Below, in pieces: positions 18,034-25,958 of a stretch of 64,000 nt of DNA. The stretch comes from Streptomyces griseocarneus (GTDB taxonomy: Bacteria > Actinomycetota > Actinomycetes > Streptomycetales > Streptomycetaceae). Location of the stretch: positions 15,909 through 79,908 of the forward strand of contig NZ_BNBL01000007.1 in assembly GCF_014655595.1 (NCBI RefSeq), given 5' to 3'. Positions within the stretch are counted from its first letter, which is position 1, and every line of letters starts with the position of its first letter. The position numbers and the translations under genes are program-made. The notes under the pieces are model-generated. The model saw only the letters and a list, made by a program, of their open reading frames with translations, did not search any database and was not told where the DNA came from.

Positions 18034-19119
18034 GTGAGAACCGCCCTTGTGATCGGAACCGGACTGATCGGCACGTCCGCCGCCCTCGCCCTCGCCGGCC
18101 GCGGCGTCCAGGTGCACCTCGTCGACCACGACCCCGCCCAGGCCCGTACGGCCGCCGCCCGCGGCGCCGGCACGGACCAGGCGCCCGAGGGACGCGTGGA
18201 CCTCGCCGTCGTCGCCGTACCACCCGCGCACGTCGCCGACACGCTCGCCGAGGCCATCCGGGGCGGGCTCGCCCGCGCCTATCTGGACGTCGCCAGCGTC
18301 AAGGGCGGCCCCCGCCGCGAGCTCGAGGCGATGGGCTGCGACCTCACCGGCTACCTCGGCACCCACCCGATGGCCGGGCGCGAGCGCTCCGGCCCCATGG
18401 CGGCCACCGCCGACCTCTTCGAGGGCCGGCCGTGGGTGCTCACCCCGACCCACGAGACCGACACCGAGGTCCTCAACCTCGCCCTCGAGCTCGTCGCGCT
18501 GTGCCGCGCGGTCCCCGTCGTCATGGACGCCGACGCCCACGACCGGGCCGTGGCGCTCGTCTCGCACACCCCGCAGCTGGTCTCCAGCCTCGTCGCCGCC
18601 CGCCTGCAGGACGCCGACGAGACGGCCGTGCGCCTGTGCGGCCAGGGCATCCGCGACGTGACCCGGATCGCGGCCTCCGACCCGCGCATGTGGATCGACA
18701 TCCTCTCCGCCAACCCCGGGCCCGTCGCCGACGTCCTCGCCGGCATCGCCGCCGACCTCGACGAGACCGTCACCGCCCTGCGCGCCCTGGAGTCCGCGGA
18801 CGAGGACCAGCGGCTGGGCGGCGCGACCGGCATCGAGGACGTGCTGCGCCGCGGCAACGCGGGCCGCTCCCGCGTGCCGGGCAAGCACGGCCAGGCCCCG
18901 GCGGCCTACGAGACGGTGACCGTCCTCATCGGCGACCAGCCGGGCGAGCTGGCCCGGATCTTCGCCGACGCCGGCCGGGCGGGCGTCAACATCGAGGACG
19001 TCCGCATCGAGCACGCCACCGGCCAGCAGGCGGGCCTGATCCAGCTCATGGTCGAGCCCCGCGCGGTGGCCGGTCTCACGGCGGCCCTGCGCGACCGGGG
19101 GTGGGCGGTGCGGCAGTAG
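18034..19119 (+). CDS. tyrA: Prephenate dehydrogenase
   Basis: A 361-residue TyrA, oxidising prephenate to 4-hydroxyphenylpyruvate for tyrosine synthesis. The Rossmann start is ALVIGTGLIGTSAALAL. The catalytic region has GTHPMAGRERSG, and SHTPQLVSS holds a further active-site His. A C-terminal ACT-type regulatory domain (about 285-361) reads VTVLIGDQPGELARIFADAG then VNIEDVRIEH, suggesting feedback by an aromatic amino acid. The GTG at 18034 is just 32 bases from the divergent DUF952 start. It begins the tyrA-cmk-acyltransferase-der series. Confidence 0.94.
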   Translation: MRTALVIGTGLIGTSAALALAGRGVQVHLVDHDPAQARTAAARGAGTDQAPEGRVDLAVVAVPPAHVADTLAEAIRGGLARAYLDVASVKGGPRRELEAMGCDLTGYLGTHPMAGRERSGPMAATADLFEGRPWVLTPTHETDTEVLNLALELVALCRAVPVVMDADAHDRAVALVSHTPQLVSSLVAARLQDADETAVRLCGQGIRDVTRIAASDPRMWIDILSANPGPVADVLAGIAADLDETVTALRALESADEDQRLGGATGIEDVLRRGNAGRSRVPGKHGQAPAAYETVTVLIGDQPGELARIFADAGRAGVNIEDVRIEHATGQQAGLIQLMVEPRAVAGLTAALRDRGWAVRQ

Positions 19120-19225
19120 CCCGGCCGCCCGCCGGTCCGGGCCGGTCCGGCGAGACAGTAACCTTGTGTGAGCTGATATGGATCGCTATTTCTCCACCCC
19201 GTGCACAAGGAAGGTGTCTGACACC

Positions 19226-19927
19226 GTGGAAACCGCCGCCCGGACCGCCCCGGCAGCTGTCATCGTCGGCATCGACGGCCCCTCCGGCACGGGGAAGTCC
19301 AGCACCTCCAAGGCCGTCGCCGCCAAGCTCGGCATGCGCTACCTGGACACCGGCGCCCAGTACCGGGCGATCACCTGGTGGATGCTGAGCAACGGCATCG
19401 ACGTCAACGACGCCGCCGCCGTGGCCGACGCCGCCGGCAAGCCCGAGATCGTCTCCGGCACGGACCCGTCCGCCCCGGCCATCACGGTCGACGGCGCGGA
19501 CGCCTCCGGGCCGATCCGCACCCAGCAGGTCACCTCCGCCGTGAGCGCGGTCAGCGCCGTGCCGGAGGTGCGCACCCGGATGACCGAGCTGCAGCGGGCC
19601 ATCGCCGCCGGCGCCCCGGAGGGCATCGTCGTCGAGGGCCGCGACATCGGCACCACCGTCCTTCCGGACGCCGACGTCAAGATCTTCCTGACCGCCTCGC
19701 CGGAGGCCCGTGCCGCCCGCCGCAGCGGCGAGCTCAAGGGCAAGGAGGCCACCGACCTGGCCGCCACCCAGGCCGCCCTCGTCCGGCGGGACGCGGCCGA
19801 CTCCGGCCGCAAGACCTCGCCGCTGGCCAAGGCCGCCGACGCCGTCGAGGTGGACACCACCGAGCTCACGCTGGAGCAGGTCATCGAGTGCGTCGTGACG
19901 CTCGTAGAGGAGAAGCGGTCGGCGTGA
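19226..19927 (+). CDS. cmk: Cytidylate kinase
   Basis: A 233-residue (d)CMP kinase, phosphorylating CMP and dCMP with ATP. The P-loop is IDGPSGTGKSSTSKAVA, followed by YLDTGAQYRAITWWML (the nucleotide-binding Asp/Arg region) and VVEGRDIGTTVLPDADVKIF. The GTG at 19226 was chosen because AAGGAAGG (19207-19214) is about 11 bases upstream; the GTG at 19214 overlaps that site, and the frame stays open to an ATG at 19178. The stop overlaps the next start (GTGA). The order pseudouridine synthase - cmk - der is widespread in bacteria, here with tyrA and an acyltransferase inserted. Confidence 0.95.
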   Translation: METAARTAPAAVIVGIDGPSGTGKSSTSKAVAAKLGMRYLDTGAQYRAITWWMLSNGIDVNDAAAVADAAGKPEIVSGTDPSAPAITVDGADASGPIRTQQVTSAVSAVSAVPEVRTRMTELQRAIAAGAPEGIVVEGRDIGTTVLPDADVKIFLTASPEARAARRSGELKGKEATDLAATQAALVRRDAADSGRKTSPLAKAADAVEVDTTELTLEQVIECVVTLVEEKRSA

Positions 19928-20559
19928 CCCTCTCCGGTGCCGCCGTCGGGCGGCGGATCGGCATCGGCCTGATGTACGGGCTGTGGAAGCCGCGTGTGCT
20001 GGGCGCCTGGCGGGTGCCCGCCGCGGGGCCCTGCATCCTGGCCGTCAACCACACCCACAACATCGACGGCCCGATGCTGATGGGCACCGCGCCCCGGCCC
20101 GTGCACTTCCTGATCAAGAAGGAGGTGTTCGTGGGTCCGCTCGGCCCGTTCCTGCGCGGGATCGGCCAGCTCGAGGTGGACCGCACGGGCGCCGACCGCG
20201 CCGCGATCACGGGCGCGCTGAAGGTCCTCGAGGACGGCGGCGTGCTGGGCATCTTCCCCGAGGGCACCCGGGGCGAGGGCGACTTCGCCTCGCTGCGCGC
20301 GGGCCTGGCCTACTTCGCCGTACGGTCGGGGGCACCGATCGTGCCGGTGGCGGTATTGGGGAGCGCCGAGAAGGCCGGACGTGTCATAAAGGGTCTGCCG
20401 CCGCTGCGCAGCGGGGTCGACGTGGTCTTCGGCGATCCCTTCGCGGCCGGCGACGGCAGCGGCCGCCGTACGCGCAAGGCGCTGGACGAGGCGACCGTGC
20501 GCATCCAGGAGCACCTGGGCGCGCACCTGGCGGACGCCAAGCGGCTGACCGGCCGCTGA
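19924..20559 (+). CDS. 1-acyl-glycerol-3-phosphate acyltransferase (PlsC-like)
   Basis: A 211-residue lysophospholipid acyltransferase-family protein, which acylates lysophosphatidate or a similar acceptor at the inner membrane face. The HX4D catalytic motif is NHTHNID; the glycerol-phosphate-binding motif is FPEGTRGEG. PIVPVAVLGS follows as block IV. The GTG at 19924 overlaps the cmk stop, so the two are translated together. The protein is short but typical of actinobacterial members. Acyl donor and acceptor cannot be told from sequence. Confidence 0.9.
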   Translation: MTLSGAAVGRRIGIGLMYGLWKPRVLGAWRVPAAGPCILAVNHTHNIDGPMLMGTAPRPVHFLIKKEVFVGPLGPFLRGIGQLEVDRTGADRAAITGALKVLEDGGVLGIFPEGTRGEGDFASLRAGLAYFAVRSGAPIVPVAVLGSAEKAGRVIKGLPPLRSGVDVVFGDPFAAGDGSGRRTRKALDEATVRIQEHLGAHLADAKRLTGR

Positions 20560-20647
20560 ACGAGACTTTCAGTAGCGGACCGCAGGGTCCGCCGATGACG
20601 AACCACGCGGCGGCAGCCGCATATGGAAGACGTGAGGAACCGACTTC

Positions 20648-22108
20648 ATGAACGACCAGATCCACTCCGGCGACGAGCACGGTGAGCTTGGCGACGCCGA
20701 GTACGCGGAGTTCATGGAGCTCGCGGCGCAGGAGGGCTTCGACGCCGAGGAGGTCGAGAGCGAGCTCGCCGCCGCCGGCCACGGCCCGCTGCCCGTGCTC
20801 GCCGTCGTCGGCCGCCCCAACGTCGGCAAGTCGACGCTGGTGAACCGCATCATCGGCCGCCGCGAGGCCGTCGTCGAGGACAAGCCCGGCGTCACCCGCG
20901 ACCGCGTCACCTACGAGGCCGAGTGGGCCGGCCGCCGCTTCAAGGTCGTCGACACCGGCGGCTGGGAGCAGGACGTCCTCGGCATCGACGCCTCGGTCGC
21001 CGCCCAGGCCGAGTACGCCATCGAGGCCGCCGACGCCGTGGTCTTCGTGGTGGACGCCACCGTCGGCGCCACCGACACCGACGAGGCCGTCGTCAAGCTG
21101 CTGCGCCGGGCGGGCAAGCCCGTCGTGCTGTGCGCCAACAAGGTCGACGGCCCCTCGGCCGAGGCCGACGCCGCCATGCTGTGGTCGCTGGGCCTCGGCG
21201 AGCCGATGCCGGTCTCCGCGCTGCACGGCCGCGGCACCGGCGACATGCTGGACGAGGTGCTCAAGGCGCTGCCCGAGGCCCCCGCCCAGACCTTCGGCAA
21301 CGCCGTCGGCGGGCCGCGCCGCATCGCGCTGATCGGCCGCCCGAACGTCGGCAAGTCCTCCCTGCTGAACAAGGTCGCGGGCGAGGAGCGGGTCGTCGTC
21401 AACGAGCTGGCCGGCACCACCCGCGACCCGGTCGACGAGCTGATCGAGCTCGGCGGGGTCACCTGGAAGTTCGTGGACACCGCGGGCATCCGCAAGCGCG
21501 TCCACCTCCAGGAGGGCGCGGACTACTACGCCTCCCTGCGCACCGCCGCCGCGGTCGAGAAGGCCGAGGTCGCGGTCATCCTCATCGACTCGAGCGAGAG
21601 CATCTCGGTCCAGGACCAGCGCATCATCACCATGGCCGTCGAGGCCGGGCGCGCCATCGTCATCGCCTACAACAAGTGGGACAACCTCGACGAGGAGCGC
21701 CGCTACTACCTCGAGCGCGAGATCGAGACCGAGCTCCAGCAGATCGCCTGGGCCCCCCGGGTCAACGTCTCGGCGCGCACGGGCCGGCACATGGAGAAGC
21801 TGGTCCCGGCGATCGAGACGGCGCTGGCGGGCTGGGAGACGCGGGTGCCGACCGGGCGCCTGAACGCCTTCCTCGGCGAGCTGGTGGCCGCCCACCCGCA
21901 CCCGATCCGCGGCGGAAAGCAGCCCCGCATCCTCTTCGGCACCCAGGCGGGCACCAAGCCGCCGCGCTTCGTGCTCTTCGCCTCGGGCTTCCTCGAGGCG
22001 GGCTACCGCCGCTTCGTCGAGCGCCGGCTGCGCGAGGAGTTCGGCTTCGAGGGCACGCCGATCCACATCTCGGTGCGGGTCCGCGAGAAGCGCGGCCGCA
22101 AGAAGTAG
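20648..22108 (+). CDS. der: GTPase Der (EngA)
   Basis: A 486-residue double GTPase that assists maturation of the 50S ribosomal subunit. The first G domain has GRPNVGKSTLVNRIIG and CANKVDG; the second has GRPNVGKSSLLNK, DTAGI and YNKWDN. The C-terminal KH-like domain ends in a basic tail (VREKRGRKK). About 55 acidic residues precede the first G domain, as in other streptomycete Der proteins. The ATG at 20648 follows GTGAGGAA. A short inverted repeat, GCGGACC (20575-20581) with GGTCCGC (20586-20592), sits between the acyltransferase and der and might modulate read-through. Confidence 0.97.
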   Translation: MNDQIHSGDEHGELGDAEYAEFMELAAQEGFDAEEVESELAAAGHGPLPVLAVVGRPNVGKSTLVNRIIGRREAVVEDKPGVTRDRVTYEAEWAGRRFKVVDTGGWEQDVLGIDASVAAQAEYAIEAADAVVFVVDATVGATDTDEAVVKLLRRAGKPVVLCANKVDGPSAEADAAMLWSLGLGEPMPVSALHGRGTGDMLDEVLKALPEAPAQTFGNAVGGPRRIALIGRPNVGKSSLLNKVAGEERVVVNELAGTTRDPVDELIELGGVTWKFVDTAGIRKRVHLQEGADYYASLRTAAAVEKAEVAVILIDSSESISVQDQRIITMAVEAGRAIVIAYNKWDNLDEERRYYLEREIETELQQIAWAPRVNVSARTGRHMEKLVPAIETALAGWETRVPTGRLNAFLGELVAAHPHPIRGGKQPRILFGTQAGTKPPRFVLFASGFLEAGYRRFVERRLREEFGFEGTPIHISVRVREKRGRKK

Positions 22109-22141
22109 CGGGAACCGCCGACGGCGGTCACCGGCCGGTCA

Positions 22142-22172
22142 AGCCCCGGGCCCGCATGCGGGGTCCGGGGCT
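22142..22172. terminator. Terminator between der and the convergent gene
   Basis: AGCCCCGGGCCC (22142-22153) pairs with GGGTCCGGGGCT (22161-22172), 12 pairs with one G-T wobble and a 7-base loop. It can serve both converging transcripts. Confidence 0.75.
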
Positions 22173-22203
22173 CCGTCGTAAGCGATTACGGCGGGAGCCG
22201 CGG

Positions 22204-22683
22204 CTAGAAGCCGCGCGTACGGCCGTCGCGCTGGCCGGGCGGCAGGGCGGGCAGCGCGCTGCCGCGCCGGCCGCCGTAGTAGGAGTCCCAGACGGCGTTG
22301 TAGCCCGAGGAGCCCTGGTAGGGGGAGTTCCCCGGGGAGAGCTGGCCGGCGTGGCCGCCGTACCCGCCCGGCCGGGGGCCGAAGTCCTTGAACCGCAGCT
22401 CCTCCTCGCCCGAACGGTCCCCGGGCAGGGCCCGGAACGACCGGCGGTACTCGGAGCACAGAGCGTCGTAGATCGGGGTTACCGAGCCGGGGTGACCGTC
22501 CGGGGAGGCGTCGCGGGGTGGCCGCATGCCGGGGATGTAGTTCTGGTACGAGGTCCGGGCGGGTTCGTATGAGTACACATCCCTGCCAACGACCTCGAGG
22601 CCCGTCGGATGCGGTCCCGGACGCGAATGGCCCGCCAGGACGATGTCCGTGGAGTGCACGGTGCGCGTGCCGTCGTCGTTCAT
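22204..22683 (-). CDS. Hypothetical protein, Pro/Gly/Tyr-rich
   Basis: A 159-residue protein I do not recognise. It begins MNDDGTRTVHSTDIVLAG and has an ordered-looking middle (TPIYDALCSEYRRSFRALPG) followed by a Gly/Tyr/Pro-rich tail with SPYQGSSGYNAVWDSYYGG. No signal peptide or membrane segment is visible. The ATG at 22683 overlaps the stop of the upstream minus-strand gene (ATGA), so the two are translationally coupled. The longer frame to 22878 is a shadow of that upstream gene. Confidence 0.7.
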   Translation of the reverse strand: MNDDGTRTVHSTDIVLAGHSRPGPHPTGLEVVGRDVYSYEPARTSYQNYIPGMRPPRDASPDGHPGSVTPIYDALCSEYRRSFRALPGDRSGEEELRFKDFGPRPGGYGGHAGQLSPGNSPYQGSSGYNAVWDSYYGGRRGSALPALPPGQRDGRTRGF

Positions 22684-23456
22684 GTGCCCGCCAGCGGCAT
22701 GGTGCCGCCCACCAGCCGGCCCGTCGCCGCGGCCCGGTCCAGGGCGGCGCGCAGCAGGTCCTCGCGCGGCTGGGCGCCGATCGTGCCGGCCGGGGCGGCG
22801 AAGACCAGCACCCTGCCGGACTTGTTGACGGCGGCCCGCCATTCGTCGGCGACCTGCATCGGGCGGTGCGCCTGCCACCAGGCCTGCGCCGGGGCACCGG
22901 CGACGGCCGGCTGGAGGACCGCGTGCAGCTTGCCCAGGGCCACCAGCACCGACCAGCCCGGCAGCTGGGCGGGGAGCTGGTTGACGTCGGCCACGGGGGC
23001 GAAGCCCTGCTCGCGCAGCAGGTCCAGGAAGACGTCGACGGGACCGGTGGTGCCGGGGCGGGCGATCGGGCCGAGCGGCTCGACGACCAGGGCCGGGTGG
23101 ACGTCCCCGCCGGCCAGCACCAGGCCGCTGGTCACGCCGAGCTCGGCCTGCAGCGGCACCTCGGCCTCCACCCCGCCGCCCTCGCCGGTGATGGACCGCA
23201 CGGCGCCCTGGAGCTGCTCCTCCGAGACCGGGACGACCTGGGAGGGGATGCAGGCGGCGTGGGCGAAGGCCAGCACCGCGGTCTCGTCACCGACGAACAG
23301 CACCGTGCTGGTGCGCTCCCGCTCGGTGTTCCCGGGCGTGCGGCAGGAGGTGCAGTCGTAAAGGCCCGGGGCGTTGTTGCCGCCCAGCAGGCGCTCCGCC
23401 TCTTCGTCGCCGATCTCGGCGCGTACTTCGTCGCTGACATCGAGCATGCGCGGCAC
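22680..23456 (-). CDS. Conserved hypothetical protein with an N-terminal CxxC motif
   Basis: A 258-residue soluble protein without a function I can assign. It starts MPRMLDVSDEVRAEIGDEEA and carries a C-x2-C pair (YDCTSCRTPG, about 34-37) and another Cys in HAACIPSQ. Long regular stretches (VDVFLDLLREQGFAPVADV; VADEWRAAVNKSGRVLVFAA) suggest an alpha/beta fold. It lies first in a two-gene minus-strand operon, overlapping the next gene as ATGA. It is divergent from the glycosyltransferase at 23710, with 253 bases between them. Confidence 0.75.
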   Translation of the reverse strand: MPRMLDVSDEVRAEIGDEEAERLLGGNNAPGLYDCTSCRTPGNTERERTSTVLFVGDETAVLAFAHAACIPSQVVPVSEEQLQGAVRSITGEGGGVEAEVPLQAELGVTSGLVLAGGDVHPALVVEPLGPIARPGTTGPVDVFLDLLREQGFAPVADVNQLPAQLPGWSVLVALGKLHAVLQPAVAGAPAQAWWQAHRPMQVADEWRAAVNKSGRVLVFAAPAGTIGAQPREDLLRAALDRAAATGRLVGGTMPLAGT

Positions 23457-23709
23457 GGGGGCTCCTCGAACTCGGGGTGTTGTGCTTCGGTGCGGGGGCG
23501 CCGGGTGCGTCCCGGCTCCTCTGGAGACAACGGAGGACCCCTGGCCGGGGTCACGCCCCGGAAAAGTTCCCGGATCCGCTACCGATTCCTCATCGCTTGG
23601 GGAACGAGTTGGCGATCAAGGCCAACCCGGCGGCCCGCGCCACGGTCTAACCTCTCAGTGGAGGCGGGCTACCGGGAATGTCCGCGGCACACCGGCTGCA
23701 TGGGGACGA

Positions 23710-24960
23710 ATGCACATCTCATTCCTGATTCACAACGCGTACGGGATCGGCGGCACGATCCGCACCACGTACAACCTCGCGGGCACCCTCGCCGAGCACC
23801 ACGACGTGGAGATCGTCTCCGTCTTCCGGCACCGTGACGAGCCCGTCTTCGCCCCCAGCGGCAAGGTGCGGCTGCGCCACCTGGTGGACCTGCGCAAGGG
23901 CAGCCCCGACTACGACGGCGACGACCTCGAGTACCGCACGCCCGCCTCCTTCTTCCCCGCCACCGAGGGCCGCTACAAGCAGTACAGCCGGCTCACCGAC
24001 CGGCGGATCGCGGAGCACCTGCGGAACCTGGACTGCGATGTGGTCGTCGGGACCCGGCCCGGCCTCAATGTGCACATCGCCCAGCAGGCGCGCCGCGGCC
24101 CGGCCCGCGTCGGCCAGGAGCACCTGACACTGAGCACCCACTCGTCGCAGCTGAAGCTGACGCTGCGCACCCACTACCCCCGCCTCGACGCGGTCACCAC
24201 CGTCACCGAGGCCGACGCCCGCACCTACCGCAAGCTGATGCGGCTGCCGGGCGTGCGGGTCGAGGCCGTGCCCAACAGCATCCCCGCCCCGGCGCTGGCC
24301 CCCGCCGACGGCAGCGGCAAGTGGGTCGTCGCCGCCGGCCGGCTCGCGCCCGCCAAGCGCTACGACGTCCTCATCCGCGCGTTCGAGAAGGTCGTCGCCG
24401 AGCGTCCCGACTGGCGGCTGAGGATCTACGGCGCCGGGGCAGAGCGCGGCAAGCTGCGCGCCCTGATCGACAAGCGCGGCCTCTACAACCACGTCTACCT
24501 CATGGGCCCCGCCACTCCGCTGGAGCCGGAGTGGGTCAAGGGCTCCATCGGCGCCGTCACCTCCAGCCTGGAGTCGTTCGGCATGACGATCGTCGAGGCC
24601 ATGCGCTGCGGCCTGCCCGTGGTCTCCACCGACTGCCCGCACGGCCCCGGCGAGATCATCGACGACGGCGTCGACGGCCTGCTCGTCCCCGTCGGCAAGG
24701 TCGACGCCATCGCGGCGGGACTGCTGAAACTCATCAACGACGACGACCTGCGCCGGCGGATGGGCGCCAAGGCCCTGGAGAACTCCGCGCGCTTCGACCC
24801 CGGCGAGGTCGCCGGCCGCTACGAGAGCCTCTTCGCCGACCTCACCGGCCGCGGCGGCCTGCGCGGCTCGCTGCACCGCACCCGGGGCGCCCTGCTCAGC
24901 AGCGCCTTCCAGGCCAAGGACAGAAGCCGCTCCGCCCTGCGAAGGGTGCGTGCCGCATGA
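23710..24960 (+). CDS. GT4-family glycosyltransferase
   Basis: A 416-residue group-1 glycosyltransferase with two Rossmann-like domains. The acceptor half begins MHISFLIHNAYGIGGTIRTT, and the Gly loop is close to the N-terminus. The donor half has AAGRLAPAKRYDVLIRAF and the E-x7-E pair in SSLESFGMTIVEAMRCGLP, then VSTDCPHGPGEII. The fold is typical of enzymes adding hexoses to teichoic acids, lipids or exopolysaccharide; a GGTIR loop also occurs in CDP-glycerol/poly-sugar systems, so the substrate is open. The C-terminal 35 residues are basic (KDRSRSALRRVRAA). It overlaps the next gene (ATGA). Confidence 0.88.
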   Translation: MHISFLIHNAYGIGGTIRTTYNLAGTLAEHHDVEIVSVFRHRDEPVFAPSGKVRLRHLVDLRKGSPDYDGDDLEYRTPASFFPATEGRYKQYSRLTDRRIAEHLRNLDCDVVVGTRPGLNVHIAQQARRGPARVGQEHLTLSTHSSQLKLTLRTHYPRLDAVTTVTEADARTYRKLMRLPGVRVEAVPNSIPAPALAPADGSGKWVVAAGRLAPAKRYDVLIRAFEKVVAERPDWRLRIYGAGAERGKLRALIDKRGLYNHVYLMGPATPLEPEWVKGSIGAVTSSLESFGMTIVEAMRCGLPVVSTDCPHGPGEIIDDGVDGLLVPVGKVDAIAAGLLKLINDDDLRRRMGAKALENSARFDPGEVAGRYESLFADLTGRGGLRGSLHRTRGALLSSAFQAKDRSRSALRRVRAA

Positions 24961-25943
24961 CCCCTTCCACCGCGCCCGGCGACGCCGGCGACGGCCTGCC
25001 CGCAGCGGCCCCCACGACGGGCCGTCCGATCCCCACCTCCGAGGAGTGCGCCACCGTGTCTGCCCCTCCCCTGGCCTTCGGCGCGGGGAACCCCAGCGCC
25101 GACTGCATCGCGGACTCCGCGGGCGGACTCACCTTCGACCTCGACGTTCCCGGACAGTCCGCCGCCGACGCCGCGCACTGGTCCGCGGCGCTGGTGCTGC
25201 GCCGCCGGGACGCCGGCGACGCCGAGAGCCCCGAGGAGGAGGTGCGGCTGCCGCTCACGCCCAACGGCGAGGGCCGGCTGCGCGCCGTGCTGCCCAGCAC
25301 GGTCGCCCTGCCCGAGGGCCGCTGGGACGTGCACGTCGCCTGCGGTGAGGCCCCCGCCCAGCGCCTGGTGCCCGGCATCGCCGACCTGCGCTCCCTGGTC
25401 GACCGCAGACCCGGCCCGAGCACCTCGCCGCTCGCGGTCCGCATCCCGTACGCGACCAAGCACGGCAACCTCTCGCTGCGCAGCTGGCTGCGCGGCCCGC
25501 ACGCCGAGGCCGGGGACCTGCGCGTGGAGGCCACCGGGATAACCGGCCGGGGCACCCTCCACCGCGTCGAGCACCCCGGGGCGTGGCTCGCCGGCGCGGT
25601 CCTCGAGGCCCGCTGCCGCCGCGCCCCGGAGCTGGTGCGCACCGTGCCGGTGACCGCCGACGGGCCGGACTTCTCCTTCACCCTCCCCTTCGCCGCGCTG
25701 TGCGAGGAGTGGCGGGGCGGGCCGGAGGTCTGGGACCTGTGGCTGCGCGGCGGCCCGGAGGGCGCCGAGGAGGTCCGCGTGGCGCGGATCCTCGACGACG
25801 TCGCCGACAAGAAGCAGATCTTCACCTACCCGGCGCGGGACGTCGCCGCCTCCTACGCCCCCGCCCAGGTGGGGCCGTACTACACCGTCGACAACGACCT
25901 CTCGGTCCGGATCGACGAACGGCCGCCGGTGGGCGGCAAGTAG
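24957..25943 (+). CDS. Hypothetical partner protein of the glycosyltransferase
   Basis: A 328-residue protein of unknown function whose ATG overlaps the glycosyltransferase stop (ATGA). After a 40-residue low-complexity start it shows beta-rich repeats: FDLDVPGQSAADAAHWSAAL, then LPLTPNGEGRLRAVLPSTV and VEATGITGRGTLHR. The ending KKQIFTYPAR ... VGPYYTVDNDLSVRI resembles transferase-associated or glycan-binding tails seen beside teichoic-acid-type glycosyltransferases (weak inference). No signal peptide or membrane segment is seen, so it probably acts in the cytoplasm with its neighbour. It converges on ctaD with only 15 bases between the stop codons. Confidence 0.75.
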   Translation: MTPSTAPGDAGDGLPAAAPTTGRPIPTSEECATVSAPPLAFGAGNPSADCIADSAGGLTFDLDVPGQSAADAAHWSAALVLRRRDAGDAESPEEEVRLPLTPNGEGRLRAVLPSTVALPEGRWDVHVACGEAPAQRLVPGIADLRSLVDRRPGPSTSPLAVRIPYATKHGNLSLRSWLRGPHAEAGDLRVEATGITGRGTLHRVEHPGAWLAGAVLEARCRRAPELVRTVPVTADGPDFSFTLPFAALCEEWRGGPEVWDLWLRGGPEGAEEVRVARILDDVADKKQIFTYPARDVAASYAPAQVGPYYTVDNDLSVRIDERPPVGGK

Positions 25944-25958
25944 ACGGAGCGGGGAGGA

